The translations under genes and the position numbers were made by a program. The notes under the pieces are model-generated. The model was not told the origin of the DNA, did no database searches, and saw only the letters and a list, made by a program, of their open reading frames with translations. This document shows positions 8,634 through 20,068 of a DNA stretch of 64,000 nt, one piece after another. Position 1 is the stretch's first letter; every line of letters starts with the position of its first letter. Location of the stretch: positions 1-64,000 of the forward strand of contig CAWJNN010000046.1 of assembly GCA_963844115.1 (NCBI GenBank), given 5' to 3'. The DNA comes from CS4-C045 sp963844115. Its GTDB lineage: Bacteria; Planctomycetota; Planctomycetia; Pirellulales; UBA7805.

Positions 8634-9539
8634 CTAATCACGTGATGAAATGTGATGGTCTATGTATGATTGTCGCACGGGGCGCAGATCTTGTTGTCCC
8701 GGCTCGGCGGGATTCAACGATTCTGGCGTCGTGGAGTCGCGACGTATTTTGCGGCGTGATCGTGTCTGGTGCAAGGCGAATGCTGCGACCCCCTTCCATC
8801 GTTTAGCCGCTTTCAGCAGGATCCTTCCCGGTGAAACGTTTTCAGGCCAAAAACTCTGGTGGTTATTCGGCTCGACGCCCGCTAGCTGGTCCGTCCACGA
8901 AGTATCGGGCTCGTAGCCCAAGTGGATCAGATCCTTCTTCAATGATCCGAAGCGTTGCATCTGTGCGACGAGTCGCGGCTTGTGGCGTTGCCAGGCACCA
9001 AGACTGCCCGTGCTGATCGGCCGCAGACCGTTTAGCGCAACGTTCGATTGTCGAGATGGCTTCGCGCGCCCATGAAAATTGTTGAAGTCGGTCGTGGGCT
9101 TCAAAAATGGCATTCGCTGTAGCAGTGCTCGCTGGGTCTCGTTCGGTCGCTCGACCATGTCTTCGTAACGCACGATCACAAATCGTGGGTGGTCGCGATT
9201 TCGTTCGGCCGCTTGTTGATAGCGTCGCCACAGTCCCAGATTCGCCCAATAGCAGTCGGGCGACTGTCGATGCTTGCTGACGATCACGTCGCGGGGATCA
9301 CGTTCGAGATAGACGAAATGCAAGTTCTTTTCGAGTCGCAAGAGTGCGGTTGCCACGAGCACGTCCTGCGGATTCTTTGAGCAATGAATCGCGTCCGGCG
9401 CGAGTTTCTTTCGCAATACCGGGAATATGCTGGTTTCGTAAGCAACGTAGTCATCGATCGCAAAGCAGTTCGTAAACAGCTCGAGCGCCAAGGTAGTGCC
9501 ACTGCGAGGACAACCCACGATGTGAATCCATTTCACCAC
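8634..9539 (-). CDS. PAPS-dependent sulfotransferase
   Basis: This 301-residue protein has the 5'-phosphosulfate loop CPRSGTTL near residue 10 and the 3'-phosphate motif YLERDPRDVIVSKHR near residue 80. Both mark sulfotransferases that move sulfate from PAPS to a hydroxyl or amine. It is the first gene of a minus-strand run with two small peptides and the HExxH protein, and its stop is 11 bases before peptide A. One testable idea is that it sulfates a hydroxyl made on the peptide by the HExxH enzyme. Its C-terminal 60 residues are basic and look disordered. The acceptor cannot be read from sequence. Confidence 0.88.
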   Translation of the reverse strand: MVKWIHIVGCPRSGTTLALELFTNCFAIDDYVAYETSIFPVLRKKLAPDAIHCSKNPQDVLVATALLRLEKNLHFVYLERDPRDVIVSKHRQSPDCYWANLGLWRRYQQAAERNRDHPRFVIVRYEDMVERPNETQRALLQRMPFLKPTTDFNNFHGRAKPSRQSNVALNGLRPISTGSLGAWQRHKPRLVAQMQRFGSLKKDLIHLGYEPDTSWTDQLAGVEPNNHQSFWPENVSPGRILLKAAKRWKGVAAFALHQTRSRRKIRRDSTTPESLNPAEPGQQDLRPVRQSYIDHHISSRD

Positions 9540-9894
9540 AGACTCCTGTAATGCTTGCTATCGAGTTGCTGGTGAGCAAATCTAGCAATTTGGGCATGGC
9601 GCAAGCAACGCCACATTGCGGGCGAGATGGGCGGGCTAAGCGGGACGGGCTGCGCCGGCGCTTGTCTTTCAGCCTTTAGGGTTGTTTTTGTTTATTCTTG
9701 CTTTCGCACCGCTGACCGCCCAAATGGCGGAACTGCGAACTACTCCGAAACGCCCAAACAGGATTGAACTTACACCCCCCAGACTGCCGACATAAGGACC
9801 ACACTCTGCACCTAATCGATACGATCGTTAAAGACACCGATAGCGATGCCAGCAGCGGCTGGCATGTTCGCTGACTGTACCGAATGAACACCGA
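9540..9894. promoter_or_regulatory. Divergent intergenic region before the lipopeptide genes
   Basis: These 355 bases separate the minus-strand sulfotransferase from the plus-strand FAAL gene and must hold promoters for both. I could not fix -35/-10 or -24/-12 boxes with confidence. An AT-rich patch near 9680-9705 is the only clear compositional change. No gene is visible. Confidence 0.45.
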
Positions 9895-12075
9895 ATGAAA
9901 ATGGAACTCGGCAACATCGTTCGCACTCTGCAGGCGCACGCCACTCGCACGCCGGACGAATGCGTGTTGGAATTTATCGCGGAAGACACATCGACCGCGC
10001 AGTCGTTCACTTTTCGCTCTCTCGAAACTCGTGCCCAGGCGATTGCGGCGGTATTACAAAGCAAGCTTCAGCCCGGCGACCGGGCCATTCTGATGCATCC
10101 GCCGGGATTCGAGTTTGTCGAAGCGTTTTTCGGCTGCCTTTTTGCGGGCGTAGTGGCCGTTCCGGTATGCATTCCGCGGCCGCGCCGTCCGTCCCGGCGG
10201 TTCGAGCGATTGTTAGAGAGCGCTCAGCCGTCCGTAGTCTTGTCGTCGGAATCCGTCTGCGACCAGCGTCACGAGTTGTTCGCCAGGATCCCGGACGTCT
10301 TGCGATTGCCCTGGCTGGCAAACGATCGGATCGGTTCAAACAACGCGCTGGCCTGGAACGACCCCGACGTCGACGACTCGACCTTGGCGTTACTCCAATA
10401 CACTTCGGGCACGACCGGTGACCCCAAGGGCGTCATGGTCAGTCATGGCAACCTGGCCTTCAACGCAGGCGTGTTACGAGTCGCGTTCGCGACCGAAGTC
10501 AATCGCCGCGGTGTCCTGTGGTTGCCGATGTACCACGACATGGGTCTGATTGGCGCCATGCTGCAAACCGTCTTCGACGGCGCGTACAGCAAATGGATGC
10601 CGCCCTCGCTGTTTCTGAAGAATCCGCTCAATTGGCTGACCGCCATTTCCGAGACGCGCGGCAGTGTCAACGGCGCGCCGGATTTTGCCTACGACTATTG
10701 TGTGCGGCGATCGACGCCGGCAACGCGGGAAGGACTTAACCTCTCCTGTTGGAACGTGGCCATCAACAGTGCCGAGACCGTTCGGCCCACGACGATCGAC
10801 CGGTTTACGGAGGCCTTCGCTCCGTACGGTTTTCGCCACGAGGCGTTCCTGCCCTGTTACGGGCTGGCCGAAGCGACGCTGGTCGTTGCTTCGGAGAAAG
10901 CGACCGCGCCTCCCCAAGTGATCACGCTGTCGACCGCCGCGCTGTCGCAGAAGAACGTCACACTTGTCAGTGAAAATGAGGCCGACGCGCGACGCGTATG
11001 CAGCAGCGGGTTCGTCGCCGACGGCCAGACGGTCGCGATCGTTGATCCTAAGAGCCAGAAAAAGTGCGGCGCAGACCAGATCGGTGAGATCTGGGTCTCG
11101 GGCATGAATGTCGCACAAGGTTACTTCAATAACCCGGAAGCAACTGCAAATACATTTCGCGCGCGACTTGCCGAAGACCAACGCGAGTATCTCCGGACGG
11201 GCGATTTAGGTTTTATCCGGGACGGACACCTGTTTGTCACGGGACGGGTCAAGGAACTGATTATCATTCGGGGCCGCAACTTCTACCCCCAAGATCTGGA
11301 ATGGACGATTCGCGAATCCCACGCGGCGTTTCGCACGACGGCGGCCGCCGCATTTGCTGTCGAACTGTTTGGCGGCGAGCGGCTGGTGATTGTCCAAGAG
11401 GTCGAACGTTCGTTCCGTCACGCGGACTTCGAAGAGCTGGCTCAAACCGTTCGAGCGGCCGTCGCGCGTGATCAGGATATCGAGATCTTCGACTTGTTGT
11501 TCGTCCGCCAGGGCCAGGTTCATCGCACGACCAGCGGCAAGATTCGTCGTCAGCAGTGTCGTGATGACTATCTGGCTGAACGATTCGTCACGTTAGCCCG
11601 CTTTACCGATCGCGGACAACAAGCGGCGGAGACGGCCGGACCCCTTGATCAGTTTCCGGCAGATACGGAAGCGCCTCATCGCAGCGTCGCCGAGATCGAA
11701 CAATGGTTGTTGGCTCGCATCGCGAACCGTCTGAACTTGGACCCGCGGCAGGTCGATATGGACAAGCCGTTTGCCGAACTGGGACTCGGTTCCATGGACG
11801 TCGTCAGGATCACGGGCGAATTCGAACTGTGGCTACAGCGACGTCTGCCACCGACCATGATCTTCAACTATCCCACGATCGGCGCGCTCGCCGAATACCT
11901 GGGTCAAACTGACACAATGCCGGATACAGGCCCGGCCACGATTCCGATGATTCCGTTCCAGGACGGTGAAGATCCACTGTTGAACGAAGTAAAACGCCTT
12001 TCCGACGAGGAGCTCGAAGCGTTCATTGCCGGTGAGATGGCCAACAACAAAACACCACGCAAACGGGCCGCTTGA
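9895..12075 (+). CDS. Fatty-acyl-AMP ligase fused to an acyl carrier protein (loading module)
   Basis: The protein has 726 residues. Residues 1-590 form an ANL enzyme of the FAAL type: AMP loop YTSGTTGDPKGVMVSHGN, the FAAL signature LWLPMYHDMGLIG, NGAPDFAYDYC, and RTGDLGFIRDGHLFVTGR near the hinge. FAALs make an acyl-AMP and hand it to a carrier protein instead of CoA. The carrier is fused at residues 610-690, with the phosphopantetheine Ser in LGLGSMDVVR. It lies directly upstream of the PKS gene, so it should supply the starter fatty acid. The start ATG at 9895 is chosen because the conserved N-terminus begins there. The chain length accepted is unknown. Confidence 0.95.
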   Translation: MKMELGNIVRTLQAHATRTPDECVLEFIAEDTSTAQSFTFRSLETRAQAIAAVLQSKLQPGDRAILMHPPGFEFVEAFFGCLFAGVVAVPVCIPRPRRPSRRFERLLESAQPSVVLSSESVCDQRHELFARIPDVLRLPWLANDRIGSNNALAWNDPDVDDSTLALLQYTSGTTGDPKGVMVSHGNLAFNAGVLRVAFATEVNRRGVLWLPMYHDMGLIGAMLQTVFDGAYSKWMPPSLFLKNPLNWLTAISETRGSVNGAPDFAYDYCVRRSTPATREGLNLSCWNVAINSAETVRPTTIDRFTEAFAPYGFRHEAFLPCYGLAEATLVVASEKATAPPQVITLSTAALSQKNVTLVSENEADARRVCSSGFVADGQTVAIVDPKSQKKCGADQIGEIWVSGMNVAQGYFNNPEATANTFRARLAEDQREYLRTGDLGFIRDGHLFVTGRVKELIIIRGRNFYPQDLEWTIRESHAAFRTTAAAAFAVELFGGERLVIVQEVERSFRHADFEELAQTVRAAVARDQDIEIFDLLFVRQGQVHRTTSGKIRRQQCRDDYLAERFVTLARFTDRGQQAAETAGPLDQFPADTEAPHRSVAEIEQWLLARIANRLNLDPRQVDMDKPFAELGLGSMDVVRITGEFELWLQRRLPPTMIFNYPTIGALAEYLGQTDTMPDTGPATIPMIPFQDGEDPLLNEVKRLSDEELEAFIAGEMANNKTPRKRAA

Positions 12076-12085
12076 TTCTTTGTTC

Positions 12086-12146
12086 GTAGTTCCGCCTTTA
12101 GGCGGTCTGCTACGCGAATACACCGCCTCAAGGCGGAACGACAAAC
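12086..12146. repeat. Palindromic element, family A, copy 1
   Basis: Arms GTAGTTCCGCCTTTAGGCGG and its near mirror flank a short loop, between the FAAL and PKS genes. Six related copies follow in this window (18767, 21985, 27226, 27924, 37041, 42468), between genes or inside them. Confidence 0.9.
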
Positions 12147-12163
12147 AGTACTGAGAAAACAAC

Positions 12164-15100
12164 ATGAAAAACAACCAAGAATTATCACCGCTGCAGAATG
12201 CAGTCTACCTCCTACGCCAGACTCAAGAGAGATTGCGGGCATACGAAGCAGCCGAACATGAACCGATTGCGGTCGTCGGGATGGGCTGTCGTTTTCCAGG
12301 TGGCGGTAACTCTCCCGAACAATACTGGGAGATACTTCGTGACGGTGTCGACGCCGTCCGCGAGGTTCCGCCCCAGCGCTGGAACATCGACGACTACTAC
12401 AGCGACGACCCGTCCGCCGCCGGCAAGATGATCACGCGGCGGGGCGGTTTTCTGGACCAGATTGACGGTTTCGATCCGGAATTCTTTGGCATCTCGCCGC
12501 GTGAAGCGCTGCGGATGGATCCTCAACATCGCTTATTGCTGGAAGTCGTATGGGAAGCGTTAGAAAATTCGGGCACGCCACCGACCGATCTGTCAGGCAC
12601 GAATACCGGCGTCTTTGTCGGATTCGTGAACTCCGAATACCAGGTGTTGCTGGTGCCGACCCTGGACGAAGCGGATGTCTTTTCGGCAGCCGGCTGTGCC
12701 ACGTCGATTCTGGCGAACCGCATCTCGTATGCGTTGAACTTGCAAGGTCCCAGCGTCGCGCTCGATACGGCTTGTTCGTCATCGCTGGTGACGGTGCATC
12801 TGGCCTGTCAGAGTCTTAAGACGTCGCGAGTCTGACGTGGCGTTCGCAGGCGGAGTGAACTTGATCGTCACTCCCGAAGTCTCCGTAGTTCTTTCCAAGG
12901 CACAAATGCTCTCGCCAACCGGCCGTTGCCAGGCCTTCGCGGCCGGGGCAGACGGTTATGTACGCGGCGAGGGATGTGGCATCGTTGTGCTGAAACGATT
13001 GCGCGACGCTCAGGCCGCCGGAGACAATATCCTGGCTGTAGTCCGCGGGACAGCCGTCAATCACGGCGGTCGCGGCAACGGACTTTCTGCTCCGAGCGCA
13101 GTGCAACAGGAAGCCGTCATCCGAGCCGCCCTGGCCGACGCACAGCTGGAGCCTGCCGATATCGACTTGATCGAGGCACACGGCACGGGAACTTCGTTGG
13201 GCGACCCGGTCGAATTCGATGCGCTGATGTCAGTGTTCGGAACAGAACGCCGCGCCGAAAACCCGCTGGTCCTGGGATCGGTCAAAACAAACATTGGCCA
13301 CCTGGAAAGTGCCGCCGGCATCGCCGGTTTGATCAAGGCAATTTTGTCACTACAGCACAGTCAGATTCCACCCCATCTGCACCTGGAAAAACCGAATCCG
13401 CTACTGCGTCTGGATGAATCGCCAGCAGTGATCCCAACCGAATCGCGTGACTGGTCACGAAACGGCCATCCTCGCCGTGCCGGTATCAGCTCGTTTGGCT
13501 TCGGCGGCACGAACGCGCATGCGGTGATCGAGGAAGCCCCTGACTCACCGACGTTGCAGGTTCCATCGGAAACCGATCGGCCGGCACACGTGCTCGCCAT
13601 CTCTGGTCGCTCCGAGCAAGCCTTGTCGGACCTTGCGGCATCCTATTCCGAACAAATCGATCGGCAGCCTGACGTCGCCTTGGGCGATTTGACGCACAGC
13701 GCCAACACGGGAAGAACTCAATTCTCGCATCGACTCGCCATCGTGGCCGAAACGACCGAGCAACTGCGCCAGCGGCTGGAAACATTTCGCCAGGAAGGTG
13801 CGGCAGCGGGGGTCCATGTCGGCGAGAGCAGACCGAGCGAAAAAATAAAAGTCGCGTTTCTGTTCACTGGTCAAGGATCGCAATATGCCGGTATGGCCAA
13901 ATCGCTCTACTTGACGCAACCGACGTTCCGCAGTGCGCTCGATCGCTGTGAAGCCGTCGCCAGAGATATCCTGCATCAGCCGCTACTGTCGATGCTGGAT
14001 GCTGAGATCGGCGACGCCCTGAATCAGACCGGTTTCACTCAGCCGGCGTTGTTCGCGGTCGAGTACGCCCTGGCGGAACTTTGGCGATCGTGGGGAATCG
14101 AGCCAGTCGCGGTGATGGGTCATAGTGTTGGTGAGTTTGCAGCGTGCTGTGTTGCGGGTGCGATGAGCGTTGAAGATGGTTTCCGTCTGATCGCTCGTGC
14201 GCTCAGCTCATGCAGTCGTTGCCCGCCGGCGGAAAAATGGCCGCCGTTTTCGCTGACGAAGCGAGCGTCAAGAGGACGCTTGCCGCGGTGGGTAATCGGG
14301 TCGCGATCGCCGCGCTCAACGGGCCGCAGAATACGGTGATCTCGGGCGAAGAGTCTGCCGTGGCTCAAATTCAAGACGAATTCAAACGAAAGGGAGTCAA
14401 ATCCCAGGCGCTCGCCACGTCGCACGCTTTTCATTCACCGGCGATGGAACCGATCCTGAATGAACTGGATCGGGCCGCAGGCGAAGTTCAAATCGCCACG
14501 CCACACATCTCCATCATTTCCAACCTGACCGGTCAGCTTGCCGATCAGCAGACCTACGCCGACGCGACCTATTGGAGCCGCCACGCGCGGCAGCCGGTGC
14601 GTTTTGTCGATGGTCTGCGCGCGATACGCGAACTTGGTTGCCAGGCGTTTCTGGAAATCGGTCCCCAGCCGACGTTGATCGGGATGGGACGTCGCTGCCT
14701 GTCGGATCAGGAACTGTTCTGGCTGCCTTCATTGCGAAAAGGTCGCGACGACTGGCAAATGATGCTGGACAGCCTGTCGCAATTGTTCGTGCGCGGTGCC
14801 AAACTCGACTGGCAGAGTTTCGACCAGGACTACGTTCGACGCCGCTGTGATCTGCCGACATATCCATTCCAGCGAAAACGCTACTGGGTCGACTGCGAAC
14901 GCAGGAACTGGTCGGCGGGATCAACTGCTGGTAAGACCGGCGAAAACTTACATCCGTTGTTGGGTCGGCGAATCGCGACGCCTGTCGCCGAACGGATCTA
15001 TGAGTCACAGATCAGCGCCTCACAGCCGCCGATGTTGTCCGAGCACAAAGTGCAAGACACGGTCGTCGTACCCGGAGCATGCTACGTCGACATGGCGTTG

Positions 15101-18100
15101 GCAGCGGCAGCGGCGGACGGCGAGCATTGGAACGTCGAAAACGTGACCATGCTGCAGCCGCTGGTGCTGACGAACCAGCGAGTGACGCTACAAACCATCG
15201 TTGCGCCGCAGCGTCCGGGAGTTTCTTCCTTTCGCATGGTGAGCGTGGCGGAGAACGAAGACGGAGGCGAACCGCAGTTCGTCACCCATGCTGCCGGCGA
15301 ATTGCGTTCAGGGACAAAGGTGAATGTCGAATCAGACCGGATCGACCTGGACGCAGCGCGTGAACGTATCAAAGGCGAGCCGTTCGATGAAGCGTGGCGT
15401 CGCGACCAGGCCGCCCGCGTGGGACTTCAATACGGCCATGGTTTCTCCTGGGCCGATCGAAACTGGGTCGACGGCGACAACGGGCTGGCGGCGTTTCGAT
15501 TTCCGACGGCTGCCGATCGCTTGGACGACCATCGACTGCACCCTGGGCTGCTGGACACGATGTTTCAGCTACTGGGATCGACACTGCATGACCGAGTCAA
15601 CGATGCCTTTGTTCCACTTCAAATCGGACGTGTCCGATTGTGCCGAAAGCCCGAGGGAGAAATGTGGGCTTTGGCGTCGTTGGACTCGCTCGACGAGCAA
15701 ACCGCCGTGGGCGACGTTCGCGTCTACTCGAGCGAAGGCGAGCTGATCGCTGAGTGCCAAGGATTGCAATTGCGACGCGTCGCGCGCGACTGGCTACGAC
15801 GCGTCGTAGCCGGACCGCAACCGAACTGGTTGTACGAAATGGCTTGGGAGCCTCAAGCGTTGGAACCTACTAACGGCGACGCTCCGTCCCCAATCCGCAA
15901 TCCGAAATCCGAAATCCGCAATCCAATTAGCTGGTTGTTGCTTGACGACCATCGCGGACTTGGACAATCGTTAGCCGAACGTCTGGCTGTCCGTGGCGAT
16001 GAATGCCGGGTCGTCGCATCAACGTTGGATTCGAACGAAATCAAGCAGGCCGTGGCGAACTTTGTCGCCGACAAAACCGATGCGACCAAAAGTGTCGTTT
16101 ACCTGGCCGGACTCGATATTGATAACGATACCAGTGCTCCCGACTTTGACGCCGCCCGGCAGAGGGGCTGGGGCGGTGTCTTGGATCTGGTGAAAAAGCT
16201 GGTGACTTCCGGTGTCATACCGTTGCCGCGGCTATGGTTGGCAACGCGCAGCTGTCAGGCGGTTGGAACAGCGAGCCAAGAACTCTCGTTGGCCCAGTCC
16301 CCGGTGTGGGGAATGGGACGCGTCATCGCCGTCGAACACCCTGAGCTGCAGTGTACGTTGGTCGACATCGATCGATCAGGTATTGAAGCAAATTCGGACA
16401 TGCTGTTTGGCGAGTTGACGACCAACCGGCGCGAAACACAGGTAGCCTACCGTGAGGGAGTCCGTTATGTGGCACGATTGCGGTCGGCCGAAAAGAATGC
16501 GGCCCTTAAAGTACCGCAAGGCGAACCGTACCGCCTGAAAATCAAGTCGAAGGGCCAGCTGGATCAAGTCGCATTGCACGCCGCCGTCCGCATGCGACCT
16601 GGCCCTGGTCAGGTTGAAATCAAAGTTCGGGCGACGGGTCTCAACTTTCGCGACGTGCTGAATGTGCTGGATCTCTATCCGGGCGATCCGGGGCCGTTGG
16701 GCTGCGAATGCGCGGGCGTGGTGGAATCCGTTGGGGCGGGTGTCCAAAACTTTAAACCGGGGGACGAAGTTCTGGCCCTGGCACCGGCAAGTTTTGCGAC
16801 GTATGCCATAACGCTTGCCGAGTTCGTTGTGCGACGACCTTCGCAGCTGAGTATCGAACAAGCCGCTAGCTTGCCAATCGCTTTCGCGACAGTGCACTAC
16901 GCACTCCGCAAGCTAGGGCAGATCAATCAAAGCAGCCGCGTCCTGATCCATTCCGCGACGGGTGGTGTTGGGCTGGCGGCAATTCAGGTCGCTCGACGGG
17001 CCGGCGCCGAAATCTTCGCCACCGCCGGCAGTGAAACCAAGCGGCAGTATCTGCGGGACATGGGCATCGAGCATGTGATGGATTCGCGATCGGTCGATTT
17101 CGCAGAACAGATCATGCGAGCGACCGGCGGCGCCGGCGTTGACATGGTGCTGAACTCGTTAACCGGTGACGCGATCGGCAAAGGCATTTCGGTGCTTGCT
17201 GAAAACGGCCACTTTCTGGAACTCGGCAAGACCGATCTGTGGGACCAACAGCGCGTCAGCCAGGTGCATCCGACCGCGACGTTCCACCCGATAGCGCTGG
17301 ACCACATGATGGTCGACCAGCCGCAGACCGTGCGCGAGTTGCTGGCAGAGGTCTTTGCCGAAATTGAAAACAAGGTGCTGGAGGCGTTGCCGCTACGTTG
17401 CTACGCGATCCAGGATACGGTCGAAGCATTTCGACACATGGCTCGTGCCGAACACATTGGCAAACTCGTGATCACGGCAGCAGCGGAGGGTGCAGAGGAA
17501 GACGCGGCATTCGCATTGCGAGATGATGGGGCGTACGTCGTCACGGGTGGTCTGGGTGGCTTGGGACTCACGGCGGCCCGCTGGCTGGTCGACCGCGGCG
17601 CTCGAAACATTGTCCTGTTAGGACGATCGGAACCAAAAGACGACGCACGTCAGCAGATTGAACAGCTGAGCGAACGCGGGGCAGTGATTGAAACACGTCG
17701 CTGCGACATATCGCAGCGCGACCAGCTCGCGTCGCTGATCGATGAAGTCGATAAGAACGTTGCGCCGTTGCGGGGCGTGCTCCATCTGGCGGGAGTCTTG
17801 GACGACGGAATCCTGCGAGACCAGACCCGCGAGCGATTTGACACGGTGTTCGGTGCCAAAGTGCACGGCGCCTGGCATTTGCACGAACTGACCAAAGATC
17901 GCGACCTGGATTTCTTCGTCTTGTTTAGCTCCGCCGCTTGCCTGCTTGGTTCGCCCGGGCAGGGCAACTATGCGGCGGCCAATTGTTTCCTCGATTGCCT
18001 GGCACACCAACGACGCGTTGAAGGCCTCGCTGCTTTGTCCGTGAATTGGGGCAACTGGGCCGACGTCGGCATGGCGGCGCGGTTGGAGGAGACCGAAGGC

Positions 18101-18757
18101 CAACGGTGGGCATCGATGGGTGTTGGCTGGATTCCGCCCGGCCGTGGATTTGAGCTGCTGGAAGACGCTATCACGGACCAACGTACACAGGTCGGCGTAT
18201 TGCCGTTCGACTGGAACAAATTCTTCGCTAATATCCCCGCCGGTCAGGAACCGCCCTGGTTGTCCGAGATGGCCGCGGACGCTCGGCGAGCCAAAAACGA
18301 TAGCGGGCCGCCGGAACTGCTTGAAGTTTTGAAAGGGACGGACGAGTCCGAGCAATTCGAACAGATTCTGAACTACGTGCGGACCGGCGCCGCACGCGTG
18401 TTATCGCTGGACGGCTCCGAACTGCCGGATCAGCGACGGTTGTTGAACGAACTTGGCTTCGATTCTTTAACAGGCGTTGAATTCTGCAACGCGATTGGTC
18501 GTTCGATCGGACAGCACATCAATCCAATGATCCTCTTCGACTACCCAACGCTGGAAGCGCTTTCGTGCCACGTGGCGCGCGACCTGCTGAACGTCGAAAT
18601 GCCCGAAGAGTTTGCGGCTCGAATGCAAGCGCAAGCGCAGGTACGCGACGACATGTCGGAACGCGAAAACATGCTTGACGACGTCGAGGGCATGACATCG
18701 GACGACATGGAGGAACTGATCAATCAACAACTGGCCAAACTGCAGGACGCCGCGTGA
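12164..18757 (+). CDS. Fully reducing type I PKS module KS-AT-DH-ER-KR-ACP (two frameshifts)
   Basis: About 2200 residues once two single-base errors are bridged (near 12818-12821 and 14196-14203). Order: N-terminal helical docking segment (LSPLQNAVYLLRQTQERL); KS with DTACSSS, EAHGTGT and KTNIGHLE; AT with GHSVGE and HAFH, the latter suggesting malonyl-CoA; DH with hot-dog motif EHKVQDTVVVPG; a structural region; ER with VLIHSATGGVGLAAIQVA; KR with VTGGLGGLGL and an LDD motif; ACP with LGFDSLTGVE. All catalytic motifs seen are intact. The module should extend the FAAL-loaded acyl chain by one C2 unit and reduce it to a saturated methylene. It could also act iteratively. A short repeat (15891-15924) lies in frame after DH. 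Confidence 0.93.
15891..15924. repeat. AATCCG direct-repeat patch inside the PKS gene (family J)
   Basis: A run of near-identical 7-base units (AATCCGCAATCCGAAATCCG and onward) is read in frame as an Ile-Arg-Asn-Pro-rich linker between the DH end and the next beta strand (SWLLLDD). It does not resemble PKS sequence and looks inserted. Confidence 0.7.
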
Positions 18758-18766
18758 GTCCCGTTT

Positions 18767-18826
18767 GTAGTTCCGCCTTCAGGCAGTGTTCGTCACGCGC
18801 TTCCGCCTAAAGGCGGTACTACGAAC
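18767..18826. repeat. Palindromic element, family A, copy 2
   Basis: Arms GTAGTTCCGCCTTCAGGCAG and TTCCGCCTAAAGGCGGTACT fill most of the gap between the PKS gene and the Rieske oxygenase gene. The right arm ends about 20 bases before the oxygenase ATG. Confidence 0.85.
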
Positions 18827-18845
18827 CCGGAAACACCTAACTAGC

Positions 18846-19984
18846 ATGTTCATCCACGAATCTCACCTGCCGCAAGTCCTGTCGCCGGAATGCTACTTTT
18901 CCGCCGAGCAGCACGAGCGCGAACTGGCAACGGTTTTCGAGCCAGCGTGGCACTACGTTGCATCGCTATCGGACTTTCCTGAAGACGGAAGTTTTGTCAC
19001 GTGCGAGTTGTTCGGCCGGCCGCTGATACTGTGGCGAGTCGACGGCCAGATACAGGCTTTTCTGAACGTTTGCGCACATCGCTTTTCTACACTACAAACC
19101 GCAGCGTGTGGCACGGCCTCGCGGATCAAATGCCCCTATCACGGTTGGGAGTATGACCAGTCCGGAAACACCTGCCGCATTCCCGACGCCAAGAGTTTTC
19201 GGCCGATGGGCAACGCCGCACGCGCGCTGGTGAAATATCCAACCGAGACGCGCGGCGACCTGGTGTTTGTCCGACTGACCGAAGCAGGGCCGTCGTTGAG
19301 CGATTCGAATAAAAAACTGATGCAGTTCTGCGACGAGTCACTGACCGGCGACTTTGATCGCAACCTGACGCTCGACTGGGACGTGGATGCCAACTGGAAG
19401 ATCGTGGTCGAAAATGCCATCGAGAGCTACCACGTCGCTTTCGTACATCAAGCGACCTTTGGCGGTACGCCGCCGGAAGAGATGTGCGAGCACAAATTGG
19501 AAAAAGATTGGACGTCATTCCAAATCAAACTGGCGAACGGGAAACAGCGCAAGCCGTACCATCCTTTGGAAGGTTTCGTTTATCGTGTGATGGGCCACCG
19601 GTGGGGCGCTGGCTATTACCACTGTTTCTGTTACCCGAACGTCCTGGTTTCGGCCGAGCATATCTTCCGCACCGTGATGATCGTGACTCCGCTTTCGCCG
19701 ACTCGCTGCCGAATGAAGTTTCATATGTTCGCTCAGCGAGGCACGAATCGAAACGCATTCGCCAATTTCGTATTCCGCCAGGTCTGTCGATTCGCGGCCA
19801 GGTTCACGACACGTGTGATGCAGGAAGATCCGCGCTCTGGCCAGGGCTTCAAGTAGGAATTCAATCGCCGCAGCGACCGTCGCCGGGCTTAATCTCGGCG
19901 CGTGAAGAGCGGGTCTTTCACTTTCAACAACACATCCATGACCTGACGCAACTGGACCAACAGCCGGAGCGATCGGCTGCGTGA
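18846..19984 (+). CDS. Rieske non-heme iron oxygenase, alpha-subunit type (one frameshift)
   Basis: From the ATG at 18846 the protein has a Rieske centre (CAHRFSTL and, about 20 residues on, CPYHGWEY: the Cys-x-His and Cys-x2-His ligands). A catalytic domain follows, with ENAIESYHVAFVH giving the bridging and iron-ligand residues. Family members hydroxylate, demethylate or desaturate substrates using electrons from a separate reductase, which is not in the window. Near 19834 one base is missing. Past it the other frame continues with family-like sequence (WPGLQVGIQ, SAREERVFHFQQHIHDL) to a TGA at 19984, which I take as the true end. Its place between the PKS and NRPS genes suggests it oxidises the lipid chain or an amino acid. 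Confidence 0.88.
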
Positions 19985-19989
19985 TCCAC

Positions 19990-20040
19990 ATAGAACGGAA
20001 CTTGTTCCGCTTGCCAGATACACGGAACAAGTTCCGTGCT
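19990..20040. repeat. Hairpin with ACGGAACTTGTTCCG arms (family B)
   Basis: Two arms of about 18 bases (TAGAACGGAACTTGTTCCG and its mirror) flank a 10-base loop between the oxygenase stop and the NRPS start. Each arm is itself nearly palindromic. No U-run follows, so it is more likely a dispersed element than a classical terminator. Confidence 0.75.
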
Positions 20041-20068
20041 ACGGAACGATTCAAGGAGGGATCGCCGC

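Noticed and set aside
9750..9830. Sequence resembling a minus-strand tRNA 3' half (GGATTGAAC, a CCCCCCAG-like stem)
   Set aside because: The T-loop is one base short, the anticodon and acceptor stems do not pair, and no cloverleaf can be drawn.
19990..20040. Rho-independent terminator before the NRPS gene
   Set aside because: The hairpin is strong but no U-run follows, and termination here would cut the NRPS off from its cluster. It is treated as a palindromic element.
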